Source: Methanosarcinales archaeon
GTDB taxonomy: Archaea; Halobacteriota; Syntropharchaeia; Alkanophagales; Methanospirareceae
Direction of reading: 5' to 3'
DNA: 6,399 nucleotides
NCBI GenBank assembly: GCA_016649585.1
Contig: JAENXH010000082.1
Span: 1 to 6,399, forward strand
Shown piece by piece: positions 1 to 5,869 of this stretch. Position numbers and translations under genes: made by a program. Position 1 is the stretch's first letter; every line of letters starts with the position of its first letter. The notes beneath the pieces are model-generated. The model was not told the DNA's origin. It did not search any database and saw only the letters and a list, made by a program, of their open reading frames with translations.

Positions 1-43
1 CAGGGTATATAAGCTTTGTGGCTGCGGTTGAAGTAACCAGAAT

Positions 44-430
44 TTACTGGAATAGTTTATAGGAGCTAAACACATACAATATTTTTACAAACGTTCGAAC
101 ATCGGAAGGGAAGGGCTCACGACGATCCACTGGTTCTTCTTCACAGTAGTGGTTGACGATAAGTATTCCTATTGGTTCTCTTTTCTTTTCATTGATATAC
201 CTTTCTACGTGATTAAAAAGTTCTCTAACATCTTCAGTTGCAGCACTATGTTTCCCCCCTTTTATCTCAAGTATTGCTATTTCGCCTCCTTCTTGAATAG
301 AGCCATCTTCCTTATGCTCGTCATACCTATTTACCGTGAAGCCTATTTCCTCTAATGTATCCCATACAATGTCTCTTAGCTCATCTCCTTTTTCAAAAAG
401 AAGTTTATTGTAGCGTGTTAAATCAAACAT
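44..430 (-). CDS. Small PD-(D/E)XK nuclease-like protein
   Basis: This 128-residue protein resembles a restriction-endonuclease-like (PD-(D/E)XK) domain. The visible core is a helix with LLFEKGDELRDIVWDTLEEIGF (9-31, split by eye), a possible acidic residue near 42-50, and the strand ILEIKGGK (53-60) carrying the E-x-K pair at E55 and K57. A helix follows at 66-80 (EDVRELFNHVERY), then a strand GILIVNH (88-94). Domains of this type are often the C-terminal part of larger proteins, so this may be a stand-alone domain or a surviving C-terminus. The ATG is preceded in frame by a TGA ten codons upstream with no other start between, so the start is well constrained. GGAGAG lies directly against the ATG, too close for normal spacing. 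Substrate and role are unknown; the fold call is by pattern, without a search. Confidence 0.6.
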   Translation of the reverse strand: MFDLTRYNKLLFEKGDELRDIVWDTLEEIGFTVNRYDEHKEDGSIQEGGEIAILEIKGGKHSAATEDVRELFNHVERYINEKKREPIGILIVNHYCEEEPVDRREPFPSDVRTFVKILYVFSSYKLFQ

Positions 431-807
431 CTCTCCGTAATATCCAACATACTTAGCTCACATATAAAACTTCGCTTTCGGTGCTAAAAAGGAATTGAAG
501 TTAATGTTACCGTGCCCGAAGACGATCGTCATGTTGCTTTCAAGCCGCTTCGATCATTAAGTGTAGTTAAAATCCCTACACCTTCAAAAACACTTTCCGA
601 GGAGCTCCCTCCAATTTTGAGAATAATTGTGAGTTGGAATTTATCTCCAAATCCTCTCGGATTTTTCCTTTTAAGATGTATCTCCGGTTGTTTGTGGCGG
701 AGAAACTTTGATAAGGGTCGAGATAAAACTTTTCCTAAAAGTTCTGTAAAGGCTTTTGTTTGCAGAAGGGTTTTTGTAAAAACAACGTTGACTAAAAAGT
801 AAGTACC
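431..807. other. Gene-poor gap with a possible minus-strand gene remnant
   Basis: There is no convincing intact gene here. A plus-strand frame opening with GTG at 512 and ending at 802 has no ribosome binding site and an unnatural residue mix. On the minus strand a frame stays open from inside the HD gene down to a TGA at 529-531. It has no ATG, GTG or TTG start ahead of its last few residues. Its last part reads protein-like (FGDKFQLTIILKIGG, then SVFEGVGILTTLNDRSGLKA), as expected of a beta-rich domain. It could be the decayed end of a lost gene, but I do not recognise the family. The stretch 720-790 is rich in short CTTTT/TTTTG/AAAA runs. Confidence 0.25.
461..470 (-). promoter_or_regulatory. 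TATA-like box for the nuclease-like gene
   Basis: Read on the minus strand this is GTTTTATATG. Its centre is about 36 bp ahead of the ATG at 430, which would give a leader of roughly ten bases in an archaeal promoter. A GGATAT hexamer also lies in that leader (440-445). Confidence 0.45.
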
Positions 808-1368
808 ATGATCTCGATAGAAGAAGCGCGTGACTTGATGGAACGAGAGATAGAAACCGATGCTTTAAGGAAGCACCTGCTCGCCGTCTCCACAATAATG
901 GGAGCACTCGCGAATAAACTGGAAATCGAGGGGGAGGATAAAGAGAAGTGGATACTGGTTGGCTTATTGCACGATTTGGATTACGAACGGACAAAGGACA
1001 ATTTCGCGCAACACGGGCTCATCACGGTAGAGATGCTCAACGGCAAACTACCTGAGGAATGCTTATATGCGATAAAAGCGCACAATTCGAGAACGGGCTT
1101 CGAGCCGAATAGCGTCATGGCAAAGGCGTTGATTGCCGCGGATGCCGTTTCCGGTCTAATCGTGCCAACCGCTTTGATGATGCCCTCTCGCAAATTGTCT
1201 GACGTAAGCGTAAAATCGTTGAAGAAGAAGTACAAAGACAAGTCATTTGCGCGAACGGTGAGCAGAGAGAACATAATGATCTGTGAAGACCTCGGACTCG
1301 AACGAAACGAATTTTTCAAGCTCGCTCTGGAAGCGCTTCAAGAAATAAGCGATGCGCTTGGGGTATAG
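808..1368 (+). CDS. HD-domain phosphohydrolase
   Basis: This 186-residue protein belongs to the HD superfamily of metal-dependent phosphohydrolases. The metal-binding set can be followed: H23 in RKHLLAV, H55-D56 in GLLHDLDYE, H69 in AQHG, H92 in IKAHN, and D112 in IAADAVSGLI. The C-terminal part, with LSDVSVKSLKKKYKDKSFA and a closing ALEALQEISDALG, matches a common short, single-domain HD subgroup in archaea and bacteria whose substrate is unknown. Length is normal for that subgroup. An in-frame TAA at 793-795 makes the ATG at 808 the only plausible start. There is no clear Shine-Dalgarno. It converges on the winged-helix gene. No link to menaquinone synthesis is known for this family. Confidence 0.85.
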   Translation: MISIEEARDLMEREIETDALRKHLLAVSTIMGALANKLEIEGEDKEKWILVGLLHDLDYERTKDNFAQHGLITVEMLNGKLPEECLYAIKAHNSRTGFEPNSVMAKALIAADAVSGLIVPTALMMPSRKLSDVSVKSLKKKYKDKSFARTVSRENIMICEDLGLERNEFFKLALEALQEISDALGV

Positions 1369-1375
1369 TACGAAC

Positions 1376-1494
1376 TTGCTCAATAAACTGTGGAAAATCA
1401 CAATTTCAAAATCCAAATAACAAAACAGCCATACGACCCTACAGCCTGTAATTTAGTGTTCAGGATGTCTACCCTTAGAGAAGATATTGAGCAA
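1376..1494. repeat. 10-bp inverted repeat bracketing the convergent intergenic gap
   Basis: TTGCTCAATA (1376-1385) and its exact complement TATTGAGCAA (1485-1494) lie just beyond the stop codons of the HD gene and the winged-helix gene, 99 bp apart. The A-rich middle holds no gene. The pair could form a shared stem in transcripts from either side, acting as a bidirectional terminator, or be the ends of a very small inserted element. No target duplication is evident. Confidence 0.4.
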
Positions 1495-1501
1495 TCCGCT
1501 A

Positions 1502-2122
1502 TTAACGACCCGCAAGCTCGTCTATTTCTGATATGAATTCATCAGCCCGCTCGCTCAATCTCAGTGCCTGTTCGCTCATCTTTCCGAGTGTGTTGACGGA
1601 GCCCGTAACCAGGAACCGTAAAAGTTGATAGTTCTCGTCCCATGATAATAACCGCTCCAGTTCTTCCTTGCCTATCTCGTGATACCATTCATCATGTCGC
1701 CAGATAAGAATCACACCCAAGATGCTTACCGCCTCCTCTGCCTTCAGGTCTTCTAATTGTGAGAGCTTGAACGGCAGCCCCTCTATGAGAAACCCAAAAG
1801 GATTCTTGACCACTGGTAATTCCGCTAAGGAGATCCGAACGTGCTTCATAATGCCGGGTAACGCCATAAAGAGTTCCGACGTGCGCACACGCCCGCTAAA
1901 ATATGCGATGAGCGTTCCTTTCGGCGTTGCAACATGAATCTCCGCGCCCCGCTTACCTTCAGCAATCTTCTGGATGAGATGCGCTTCCCCCATCTCAGCA
2001 ATCTTTCTCAGAACCGTCGGATACGGGATGACGGCACCTTTTGATATAGCATACTTGCTGGATGGTCCGCGTTTGATAAGGAATTCGAGAATCCGCTCGT
2101 ATTCATGCTTGGACGTTTTCAT
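1502..2122 (-). CDS. Winged-helix transcriptional regulator
   Basis: This 206-residue protein has an N-terminal winged-helix DNA-binding domain at about residues 5-75. ERILEFLIKRG forms the first helix, SSKYAISKG the second, PYPTVLRKIAEM a likely recognition helix, and the wing follows around LIQKIAEGKRGAEIHVATPKG. The remaining 130 residues are mainly helical, with no recognised ligand-binding motif; MSEQALRLSERADEFISEID near the end may be a coiled coil. It is divergent from the mqnE-mqnA-mqnC operon, so control of that operon and of itself is the natural guess. GGATAT motifs surround its TATA box. The start has no Shine-Dalgarno, and its TATA box is about 32 bp upstream, consistent with a nearly leaderless transcript. 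Confidence 0.75.
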   Translation of the reverse strand: MKTSKHEYERILEFLIKRGPSSKYAISKGAVIPYPTVLRKIAEMGEAHLIQKIAEGKRGAEIHVATPKGTLIAYFSGRVRTSELFMALPGIMKHVRISLAELPVVKNPFGFLIEGLPFKLSQLEDLKAEEAVSILGVILIWRHDEWYHEIGKEELERLLSWDENYQLLRFLVTGSVNTLGKMSEQALRLSERADEFISEIDELAGR

Positions 2123-2130
2123 GATATGTT

Positions 2131-2165
2131 ATATCCACTGCAGGATATGAATATAAAAGGATATG
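2131..2165. promoter_or_regulatory. Divergent promoter with three GGATAT operator-like motifs
   Basis: ATATCC (2131-2136) and GGATAT (2143-2148) form a 6-6-6 inverted repeat, and a second GGATATG lies at 2159-2165. On the minus strand the two CATATCC copies (2159-2165 and 2143-2149) sit on either side of the regulator's TATA box (TTTTATATT, 2150-2158). The copy at 2159-2165 also abuts the plus-strand TATA box of the mqn operon. A protein bound here would be expected to affect both directions. That the neighbouring winged-helix protein binds it is inference. Confidence 0.5.
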
Positions 2166-2174
2166 TTTTTATAG
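2166..2174 (+). promoter_or_regulatory. TATA-like box of the mqnE-mqnA-mqnC operon
   Basis: TTTTTATAG is centred about 61 bp ahead of the mqnE ATG. Transcription starting some 26 bp downstream would leave a leader of about 35 bases that includes the Shine-Dalgarno-like GGCGGT at 2220-2225, five bases before the ATG. Confidence 0.45.
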
Positions 2175-2230
2175 CTGAAGAAGAGAAGCCAAAAGCATAG
2201 TAACACCTACAAAATTGATGGCGGTCAAAA

Positions 2231-3277
2231 ATGGAGGAATGGACACCGAATAATATTGAAAATCTTTTTGAGCTGGATGTCCATGAGCTTGGAGAACTTG
2301 CTGATTCCATCAATCGGGAGAATGGAAACATCGTCACGTTCGTGGTTAACAGGCATATAAACTACTCAAATATATGCGTTTCAAGATGTCCGCTCTGCGC
2401 TTTCTACCGTGACGTTGGAGATAGCGATGCGTATTTTATGAGTGTTGAAGAGATTCTTGAAAAAGTTGCGGATGCAGTAACAATGGGTGCTACGGAGCTT
2501 CATATCGTCGGCTCACTTTATCCAGAAATGAGCATGGAATACTTCGAGGAAATGTTCAGCCAGATAAAGAGAAGATTTCCACAAGTGATTATTAAAGCGT
2601 TGACCGCAGCTGAAATACGCTTTCTTTCGCACGTTGAGCGAACGAGTGCTGAGGAAGTGCTCTCAAGGTTGAAGGATGTCGGGCTGCAAGCAATGCCCGG
2701 AGGCGGAGCGGAGATTCTCGATGATGAGATACGAGAGGTTATCTGCCCGAAGAAGGTAAAAGCGGAAGAGTGGCTTCAGATAATGGAGATAGCCCATAAC
2801 CTCGGAATAAAAAGCAATGCAACAATGCTCTTCGGTCATATTGAAGAGCCAAAACACAGGGCTGTTCATTTATATAAGCTCTGGAAGTTGCAGGAAAAAA
2901 CAGGCGGCTTTGTCTCCTTCATTCCTCTTCTTTTCCATCCTGAAAACACAGAGCTTAATGCGTTGGGGCTTGTTGAAGAAAAGACGAATTTGATTGATGT
3001 CCTCAAAACGATAGCAGTTTCAAGAATAGTTCTGCGTAATTTTTACAGTATAAGGGCTTATTGGGTTTCGCTCGGCGAGAAGCTTGCTCAAGTAGCTTTG
3101 AATTATGGTGCGAACGATCTGGACGGAACGATCATGGAGGAGAGAATTACGCATGCGGCTGGTGCAAAAACACCGCTTATGCTGCCTACAGATAAGATTC
3201 TTGATCTTGTAAAGGGTACTAACAAAACACCCGCAGAAAGAGACACTTTTTACAATATTTTGAGGGTGTATTCATGA
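2231..3277 (+). CDS. mqnE: Aminofutalosine synthase MqnE (radical SAM)
   Basis: MqnE joins 3-[(1-carboxyvinyl)oxy]benzoate to SAM to form 6-amino-6-deoxyfutalosine, the second step of futalosine-type menaquinone synthesis. The protein has 348 residues, within the usual range. The iron-sulfur motif is C49, C53, C56 (CVSRCPLC). Family blocks follow: PGGGAEI (156-162), SNATMLFGHIE (195-205), FIPLLFHPENT (230-240), RAYWVSLGEKLAQVAL (275-290), ANDLDGT (294-300), HAAGA (308-312) and ERDTFYN (336-342). The RAYWV-LG-KLAQ-AL and DLDGT blocks separate it from MqnC, where SW-TQ and DFGGT stand in their place. Two details are unusual: Leu rather than an aromatic before the third cysteine, and GSLYP (94-98) where relatives usually have GG-x-HP. 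It is the first gene of the operon and overlaps mqnA by ATGA. Confidence 0.9.
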   Translation: MEEWTPNNIENLFELDVHELGELADSINRENGNIVTFVVNRHINYSNICVSRCPLCAFYRDVGDSDAYFMSVEEILEKVADAVTMGATELHIVGSLYPEMSMEYFEEMFSQIKRRFPQVIIKALTAAEIRFLSHVERTSAEEVLSRLKDVGLQAMPGGGAEILDDEIREVICPKKVKAEEWLQIMEIAHNLGIKSNATMLFGHIEEPKHRAVHLYKLWKLQEKTGGFVSFIPLLFHPENTELNALGLVEEKTNLIDVLKTIAVSRIVLRNFYSIRAYWVSLGEKLAQVALNYGANDLDGTIMEERITHAAGAKTPLMLPTDKILDLVKGTNKTPAERDTFYNILRVYS

Positions 3278-4020
3278 AGATAAGAATCGGCAAATTCGGG
3301 TTCGCAAATAACTTCTTGCCCTATTACCGGCTTGCGCAGAACGGGACTGAAGTAATCGAAGCATCACCGAGAAATCTTGCCATGATGTTTGAAAAAAGGG
3401 AAATAGATTTTGCCCCTGTCCCTTCGTTCTATTATCTCAAAAATAAGAATAAGTTGAGAAGTTATGAGTTCTGCGTCGCCTCGAAGAATAGCGTTCTGAG
3501 TGTTATTGTCGTTTCAGAAGGAAAGATGCTTGATAACCAGTGTATTGCGGTAACAAATCAAACAAGTACCTCGATCAATCTGCTTAAAATCATTTTGCGG
3601 GAGCGGGGGCTGAAAAACGAGGTTGTACCCGTGGATGAAAGCAAAGCAAGCGAGTTACTCAAGCGATGCCCACATGCACTCGTGATTGGTGATGAAGCAC
3701 TCAAAGCAAGGTCGGAATACAGCGTTGTTATGGATTTAGGGGAGGAATGGCGTGATTTAACGGGCTATCCAATGGTCTTCGGGATTGCCACATCGCTGAA
3801 AGAGCGGGATATGAGTGAAGTTAACAGAACGGTTATGGAATCGATCAGGTGGGGGGAGGAGAACATTGATGCGATTGCGGAGGAAGCGGCGGGTAAGTAT
3901 GAACTGTCAAAGGAATTTCTTGCGGTGTATTTCAAAACACTCACATACCGGCTGGGAGTTCAAGAGAGGAGGGGGCTCGAACTGTTTGAGGAGAAGTGCC
4001 ATGAATACGGATTACTCTGA
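3274..4020 (+). CDS. mqnA: Chorismate dehydratase MqnA
   Basis: MqnA removes water from chorismate to give 3-[(1-carboxyvinyl)oxy]benzoate, the entry step of the futalosine route. The protein has 248 residues with a periplasmic-binding-protein-like fold and no signal peptide, so it should be cytoplasmic. Visible family blocks are the N-terminal strand KIRIGKFGFANNFLPYYRL (2-20), DFAPVPSFYYL (45-55), the binding-loop motif QTSTSINLLKIIL (96-108), ALVIGDEAL (135-143), and DLGEEWRDLTGYPMVF (154-169). It is somewhat shorter than many bacterial relatives, but all conserved blocks are present. Its ATG overlaps the mqnE stop as ATGA, with GAGGGTG (3262-3268) as a ribosome binding site. The last 20 bases overlap mqnC, indicating translational coupling through the operon. 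Confidence 0.9.
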   Translation: MKIRIGKFGFANNFLPYYRLAQNGTEVIEASPRNLAMMFEKREIDFAPVPSFYYLKNKNKLRSYEFCVASKNSVLSVIVVSEGKMLDNQCIAVTNQTSTSINLLKIILRERGLKNEVVPVDESKASELLKRCPHALVIGDEALKARSEYSVVMDLGEEWRDLTGYPMVFGIATSLKERDMSEVNRTVMESIRWGEENIDAIAEEAAGKYELSKEFLAVYFKTLTYRLGVQERRGLELFEEKCHEYGLL

Positions 4021-5077
4021 CTGGAACGGCTATGTGCAGAAGAACATCGAAGGAGTAGATTTGAGTTTTGATGAGGCATTGCACCTGTTTGACCTGCCTT
4101 TGCCGGTTATTGGTGGAATTGCAGATGAAATACGGCGAAAGAGATGTGGAGAGCTCGTTACATTCGTTATTGATAGGAATATAAGCTACACGAACCGATG
4201 TGAAGCGCGCTGCAAGTTCTGCGCATTTTATGCTAAAACAGAAGAAGAAAGTTACGTTTTGCAGCAGGACGAGATCCTGAAGAAGATTGAGGAAACGGTT
4301 AATGTTGGTGGTACGCAAATTCTCATTCAAGGTGGTATCAACCCTGAAATAGGTATTGAATGGTTTGAGGATTTATTTTCGGCGATAAAACGTAAATTCC
4401 GGGATGTGCAGCTTCACAGTCTCTCGCCACCTGAGATAGATTTCCTTGCGAGGACCGAAGGACTGAGTGTAAGAGAAACACTTGAAAGGTTGAGGGGTGC
4501 GGGGCTTGATAGTTTACCCGGTGGAGGCGCGGAGATCCTCTGCGATCATGTCCGAACGGTTATAAGCCCGGACAAAGTCAGTGCAGACGGCTGGCTTCAC
4601 GTAATGGAGACTGCACACAAGATGGGAATGAAAACAACGGCGACAATGATGTTCGGGCATATTGAACGGAACGAAGATATAATCGAACATCTCTTCAAGA
4701 TACGGGATTTGCAGAACAGAACGAAAGGCTTCACGGCGTTCATCCCCTGGACGTTTCAGCCGAAGAACACGGAACTCTACGACGTTATAAAAGAGCCAGT
4801 AGCGGTAACGAGATATTTGCAGGTATTAGCGATTTCAAGGATTGTTCTGCATTCTATAAGGAATGTGCAGGCGTCGTGGCTCACGCAGGACTTTGAAGTG
4901 GACAAATTGGCGTTGTTTTTCGGTGCAAACGACTTTGGCGGCACGATACTCGAGGAGAACGTGGTAACCGCGGCTGGGAAGGAGTACAGACCGGCAAAGG
5001 TTGAGGAGATCATAAAGGCGGTTGAATCGGTTGGCAGACCCGTAGCGCAGCGGGATACGTATTATGAGATTGTGTGA
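4001..5077 (+). CDS. mqnC: Cyclic dehypoxanthine futalosine synthase MqnC (radical SAM)
   Basis: MqnC converts dehypoxanthine futalosine to its cyclic form by radical SAM chemistry. I take the ATG at 4001, overlapping the end of mqnA, with GAGGAG (3988-3993) upstream; this gives 358 residues. The frame is open further 5' to 3815, but that stretch lies over mqnA and is arginine-rich with no family similarity. Cluster cysteines are C67, C71, C74 (CEARCKFC). Family blocks are LIQGGINPE (108-116), LHSLSPPEI (138-146), SLPGGGAEIL (171-180), TTATMMFGHIE (212-222), FTAFIPWTFQP (244-254), NVQASWLTQ (288-296), GANDFGGT (308-315), EENVVTAAG (318-326) and AQRDTYYEIV at the end. It is a clear paralogue of MqnE two genes upstream. 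It is the last gene of the overlapping operon; mqnD would normally follow close by. Confidence 0.92.
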   Translation: MNTDYSDWNGYVQKNIEGVDLSFDEALHLFDLPLPVIGGIADEIRRKRCGELVTFVIDRNISYTNRCEARCKFCAFYAKTEEESYVLQQDEILKKIEETVNVGGTQILIQGGINPEIGIEWFEDLFSAIKRKFRDVQLHSLSPPEIDFLARTEGLSVRETLERLRGAGLDSLPGGGAEILCDHVRTVISPDKVSADGWLHVMETAHKMGMKTTATMMFGHIERNEDIIEHLFKIRDLQNRTKGFTAFIPWTFQPKNTELYDVIKEPVAVTRYLQVLAISRIVLHSIRNVQASWLTQDFEVDKLALFFGANDFGGTILEENVVTAAGKEYRPAKVEEIIKAVESVGRPVAQRDTYYEIV

Positions 5078-5105
5078 TTGTGACTGAGTAGCTTGGGAAA
5101 TTCCG

Positions 5106-5191
5106 ATAACGTATGCCGTTTTACGAAGTTCGCTGAAAGCGAATTTGGGAAAATCAAGCGTAGCGTAGATTTTCCGTAAAACGGCTGTTAT
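5106..5191. repeat. Three-way-junction structured element (attC-like or RNA)
   Basis: Nested complementary arms fold without leftover sequence. An outer pair ATAAC/GTTAT (5106-5110 with 5187-5191) is followed by a perfect 10-bp stem (5115-5124 with 5176-5185). Inside it are a 9-bp hairpin with a GAA loop (5126-5134 with 5138-5146, one G-U pair) and an 8-bp hairpin (5148-5155 with 5168-5175) with a 12-base loop. Only single bases (5125 and 5147) separate the helices. As single-stranded DNA this resembles a folded cassette-end site; the spacing of the outer pair (4 versus 1 bases) is not that of a classical attC. As RNA it would form a structured 3' end of the mqn transcript. Confidence 0.6.
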
Positions 5192-5262
5192 ATTCTCTGA
5201 ATGTTAATGAGGACAAGGAGCGTAAGCGACGAAGAGTTTCCTCGTGGCGCTACTTCTTATAG

Positions 5263-5292
5263 CACTTTCTTACTTTTTACTTCCTTAATTTT
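5263..5292 (+). terminator. T-rich tract between convergent genes
   Basis: A pyrimidine-rich plus-strand tract with several runs of T (CTTTCTTACTTTTTAC and following bases) lies just before the stop of the convergent membrane-protein gene. Oligo-T tracts of this kind can end archaeal transcripts, here that of mqnE-mqnA-mqnC. There is no hairpin directly beside it. Confidence 0.3.
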
Positions 5293-5295
5293 AGA

Positions 5296-5697
5296 TTACC
5301 AATCCTTTAATCCAAGCAGAGAATTAAAGTATTTAACAACGTATCTCCAGAGTATGCTGTAAATTATTGTAATCATAGCTAATGGCACATATTGCAAGTA
5401 ACCTGTAATGCCAAATAACACGGAAGGAGCCTTGAATACGAAAACAACACATAACGCAAGCAGAAAACCTAAGACTGCTCCTGTTACCCACAATCTAAGA
5501 TTTTGGTTCTTGACTGGACATCTCTTACCGACCGCAAAGTATAGAACATTCCAGACGCCCCAGATCAAAGGAGCTAAGTATATAGGCAGTATCTCTAAGA
5601 TAGCAATTTTTCCAGCTGACCAAAGCGCAAGAAGTACCAGTGGAAAAACTGTTGCTGGAAAAGTAAGTCCTGCTATAAATGCTTTTAAGTAAGTCAT
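5296..5697 (-). CDS. Small four-helix membrane protein, function unknown
   Basis: This 133-residue protein has four likely membrane spans at about residues 5-27, 33-56, 68-88 and 96-117. The main polar loop is GKRCPVKNQNLR (57-68), and the C-terminus is aromatic and basic (LWRYVVKYFNSLLGLKDW). There is no signal-peptide cleavage site or catalytic motif, and I cannot assign a family. The gene is well equipped for expression: GGAGG lies at 5704-5708, six bases before the ATG, and a TATA-like box is upstream. It stands alone between inverted 14-bp repeats and direct repeats, transcribed opposite to the mqn operon, like a cassette gene carrying its own promoter. Confidence 0.75.
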   Translation of the reverse strand: MTYLKAFIAGLTFPATVFPLVLLALWSAGKIAILEILPIYLAPLIWGVWNVLYFAVGKRCPVKNQNLRLWVTGAVLGFLLALCVVFVFKAPSVLFGITGYLQYVPLAMITIIYSILWRYVVKYFNSLLGLKDW

Positions 5698-5703
5698 TTT
5701 TTA

Positions 5704-5708
5704 CCTCC
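5704..5708 (-). promoter_or_regulatory. Strong Shine-Dalgarno of the membrane-protein gene
   Basis: AAAGGAGGTAA on the minus strand has its GGAGG core six bases before the ATG. It is the strongest ribosome binding site in the window and fixes the start. Confidence 0.75.
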
Positions 5709-5733
5709 TTTTAACATATATAATTAATTTGAG

Positions 5734-5742
5734 AGTATAAAA
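5734..5742 (-). promoter_or_regulatory. TATA-like box of the membrane-protein gene
   Basis: TTTTATACT on the minus strand lies about 41 bp ahead of the ATG. It predicts a leader of about 15 bases that just includes the Shine-Dalgarno. A second AT-rich block (5714-5724) is too close to the start to serve. Confidence 0.5.
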
Positions 5743-5776
5743 CCTTTTGCGCCACGAGGAAATTGAATATAACGTA

Positions 5777-5843
5777 GTATATCCAAAGTTGGTTCGTATA
5801 TCCTTCAAATTTGGCGATATATCCGAACATAGTTCGCATATCC
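5777..5843. repeat. Tandem array of four GGATAT-type repeats
   Basis: On the plus strand (T)ATATCC ends at 5784, 5803, 5824 and 5843, so the steps are 19, 21 and 19 bp. Two units share a longer form, GTTCG(T/C)ATATCC (5792-5803 and 5832-5843). A further TATATCC ends at 5933 inside the recombinase remnant. The array lies between the recombinase tail and the promoter of the membrane-protein gene. It may be a set of recombinase arm sites or an operator cluster. The core hexamer is the same as in the divergent promoter at 2131-2165. Confidence 0.65.
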
Positions 5844-5869
5844 ATCCCTCTGATCGAACTTCTCTATCT

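Larger units (their letters stand above)
5237..5762. repeat. 14-bp inverted repeat flanking the membrane-protein gene
   Basis: TTTCCTCGTGGCGC (5237-5250) and its exact complement (5749-5762) enclose the membrane-protein gene. GTTATATTC also occurs outside each arm: at 5187-5195 on the plus strand and at 5765-5773 on the minus strand. The arms are therefore two inverted copies of one longer element; in the left copy 41 extra bases (5196-5236) lie between the two blocks, in the right copy only two. Confidence 0.6.
5096..5775. repeat. Direct repeats bounding the membrane-protein segment
   Basis: GGAAATT-CCG-ATAACGT at 5096-5112 recurs as GGAAATT-GAAT-ATAACGT at 5758-5775 in the same orientation. 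The segment between them holds the structured inverted repeat, the minus-strand membrane-protein gene and its promoter. The first copy begins 19 bp after the mqnC stop. Read on the minus strand, each boundary has ACGTTAT, similar to the GTT core at which integron cassettes recombine. Two interrupted 7-bp matches at both edges of one gene are unlikely by chance, but their role is inferred. Confidence 0.5.

Noticed and set aside
37..50. Hairpin CCAG-N6-CTGG at the end of the first gene as a terminator
   Set aside because: The stem is only four bases and there is no T tract beside it on the coding strand.
512..802. Plus-strand 96-codon frame starting with GTG
   Set aside because: There is no Shine-Dalgarno or promoter, the residue composition is unnatural, and it ends in low-complexity repeats just before the HD gene.
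808..1368. HD protein as the missing nucleosidase or deaminase step of the futalosine route
   Set aside because: No HD-family enzyme is known in this pathway, and the gene is neither in the operon nor co-directional in a linked transcript.
3815..4000. N-terminal extension of mqnC
   Set aside because: The stretch lies over mqnA in another frame, is arginine-rich and lacks family similarity. The ATG at 4001 with GAGGAG upstream fits MqnC length.
5106..5191. Classical integron attC site
   Set aside because: The outer pair is only five bases (GTTAT/ATAAC), the spacers are 4 and 1 bases, and the boxes do not match RYYYAAC/GTTRRRY fully. It is kept as attC-like, not as attC.
5777..5843. CRISPR array
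   Set aside because: Repeat cores are only 6-12 bp at 19-21 bp steps with no constant-length unique spacers, and no cas genes are present.
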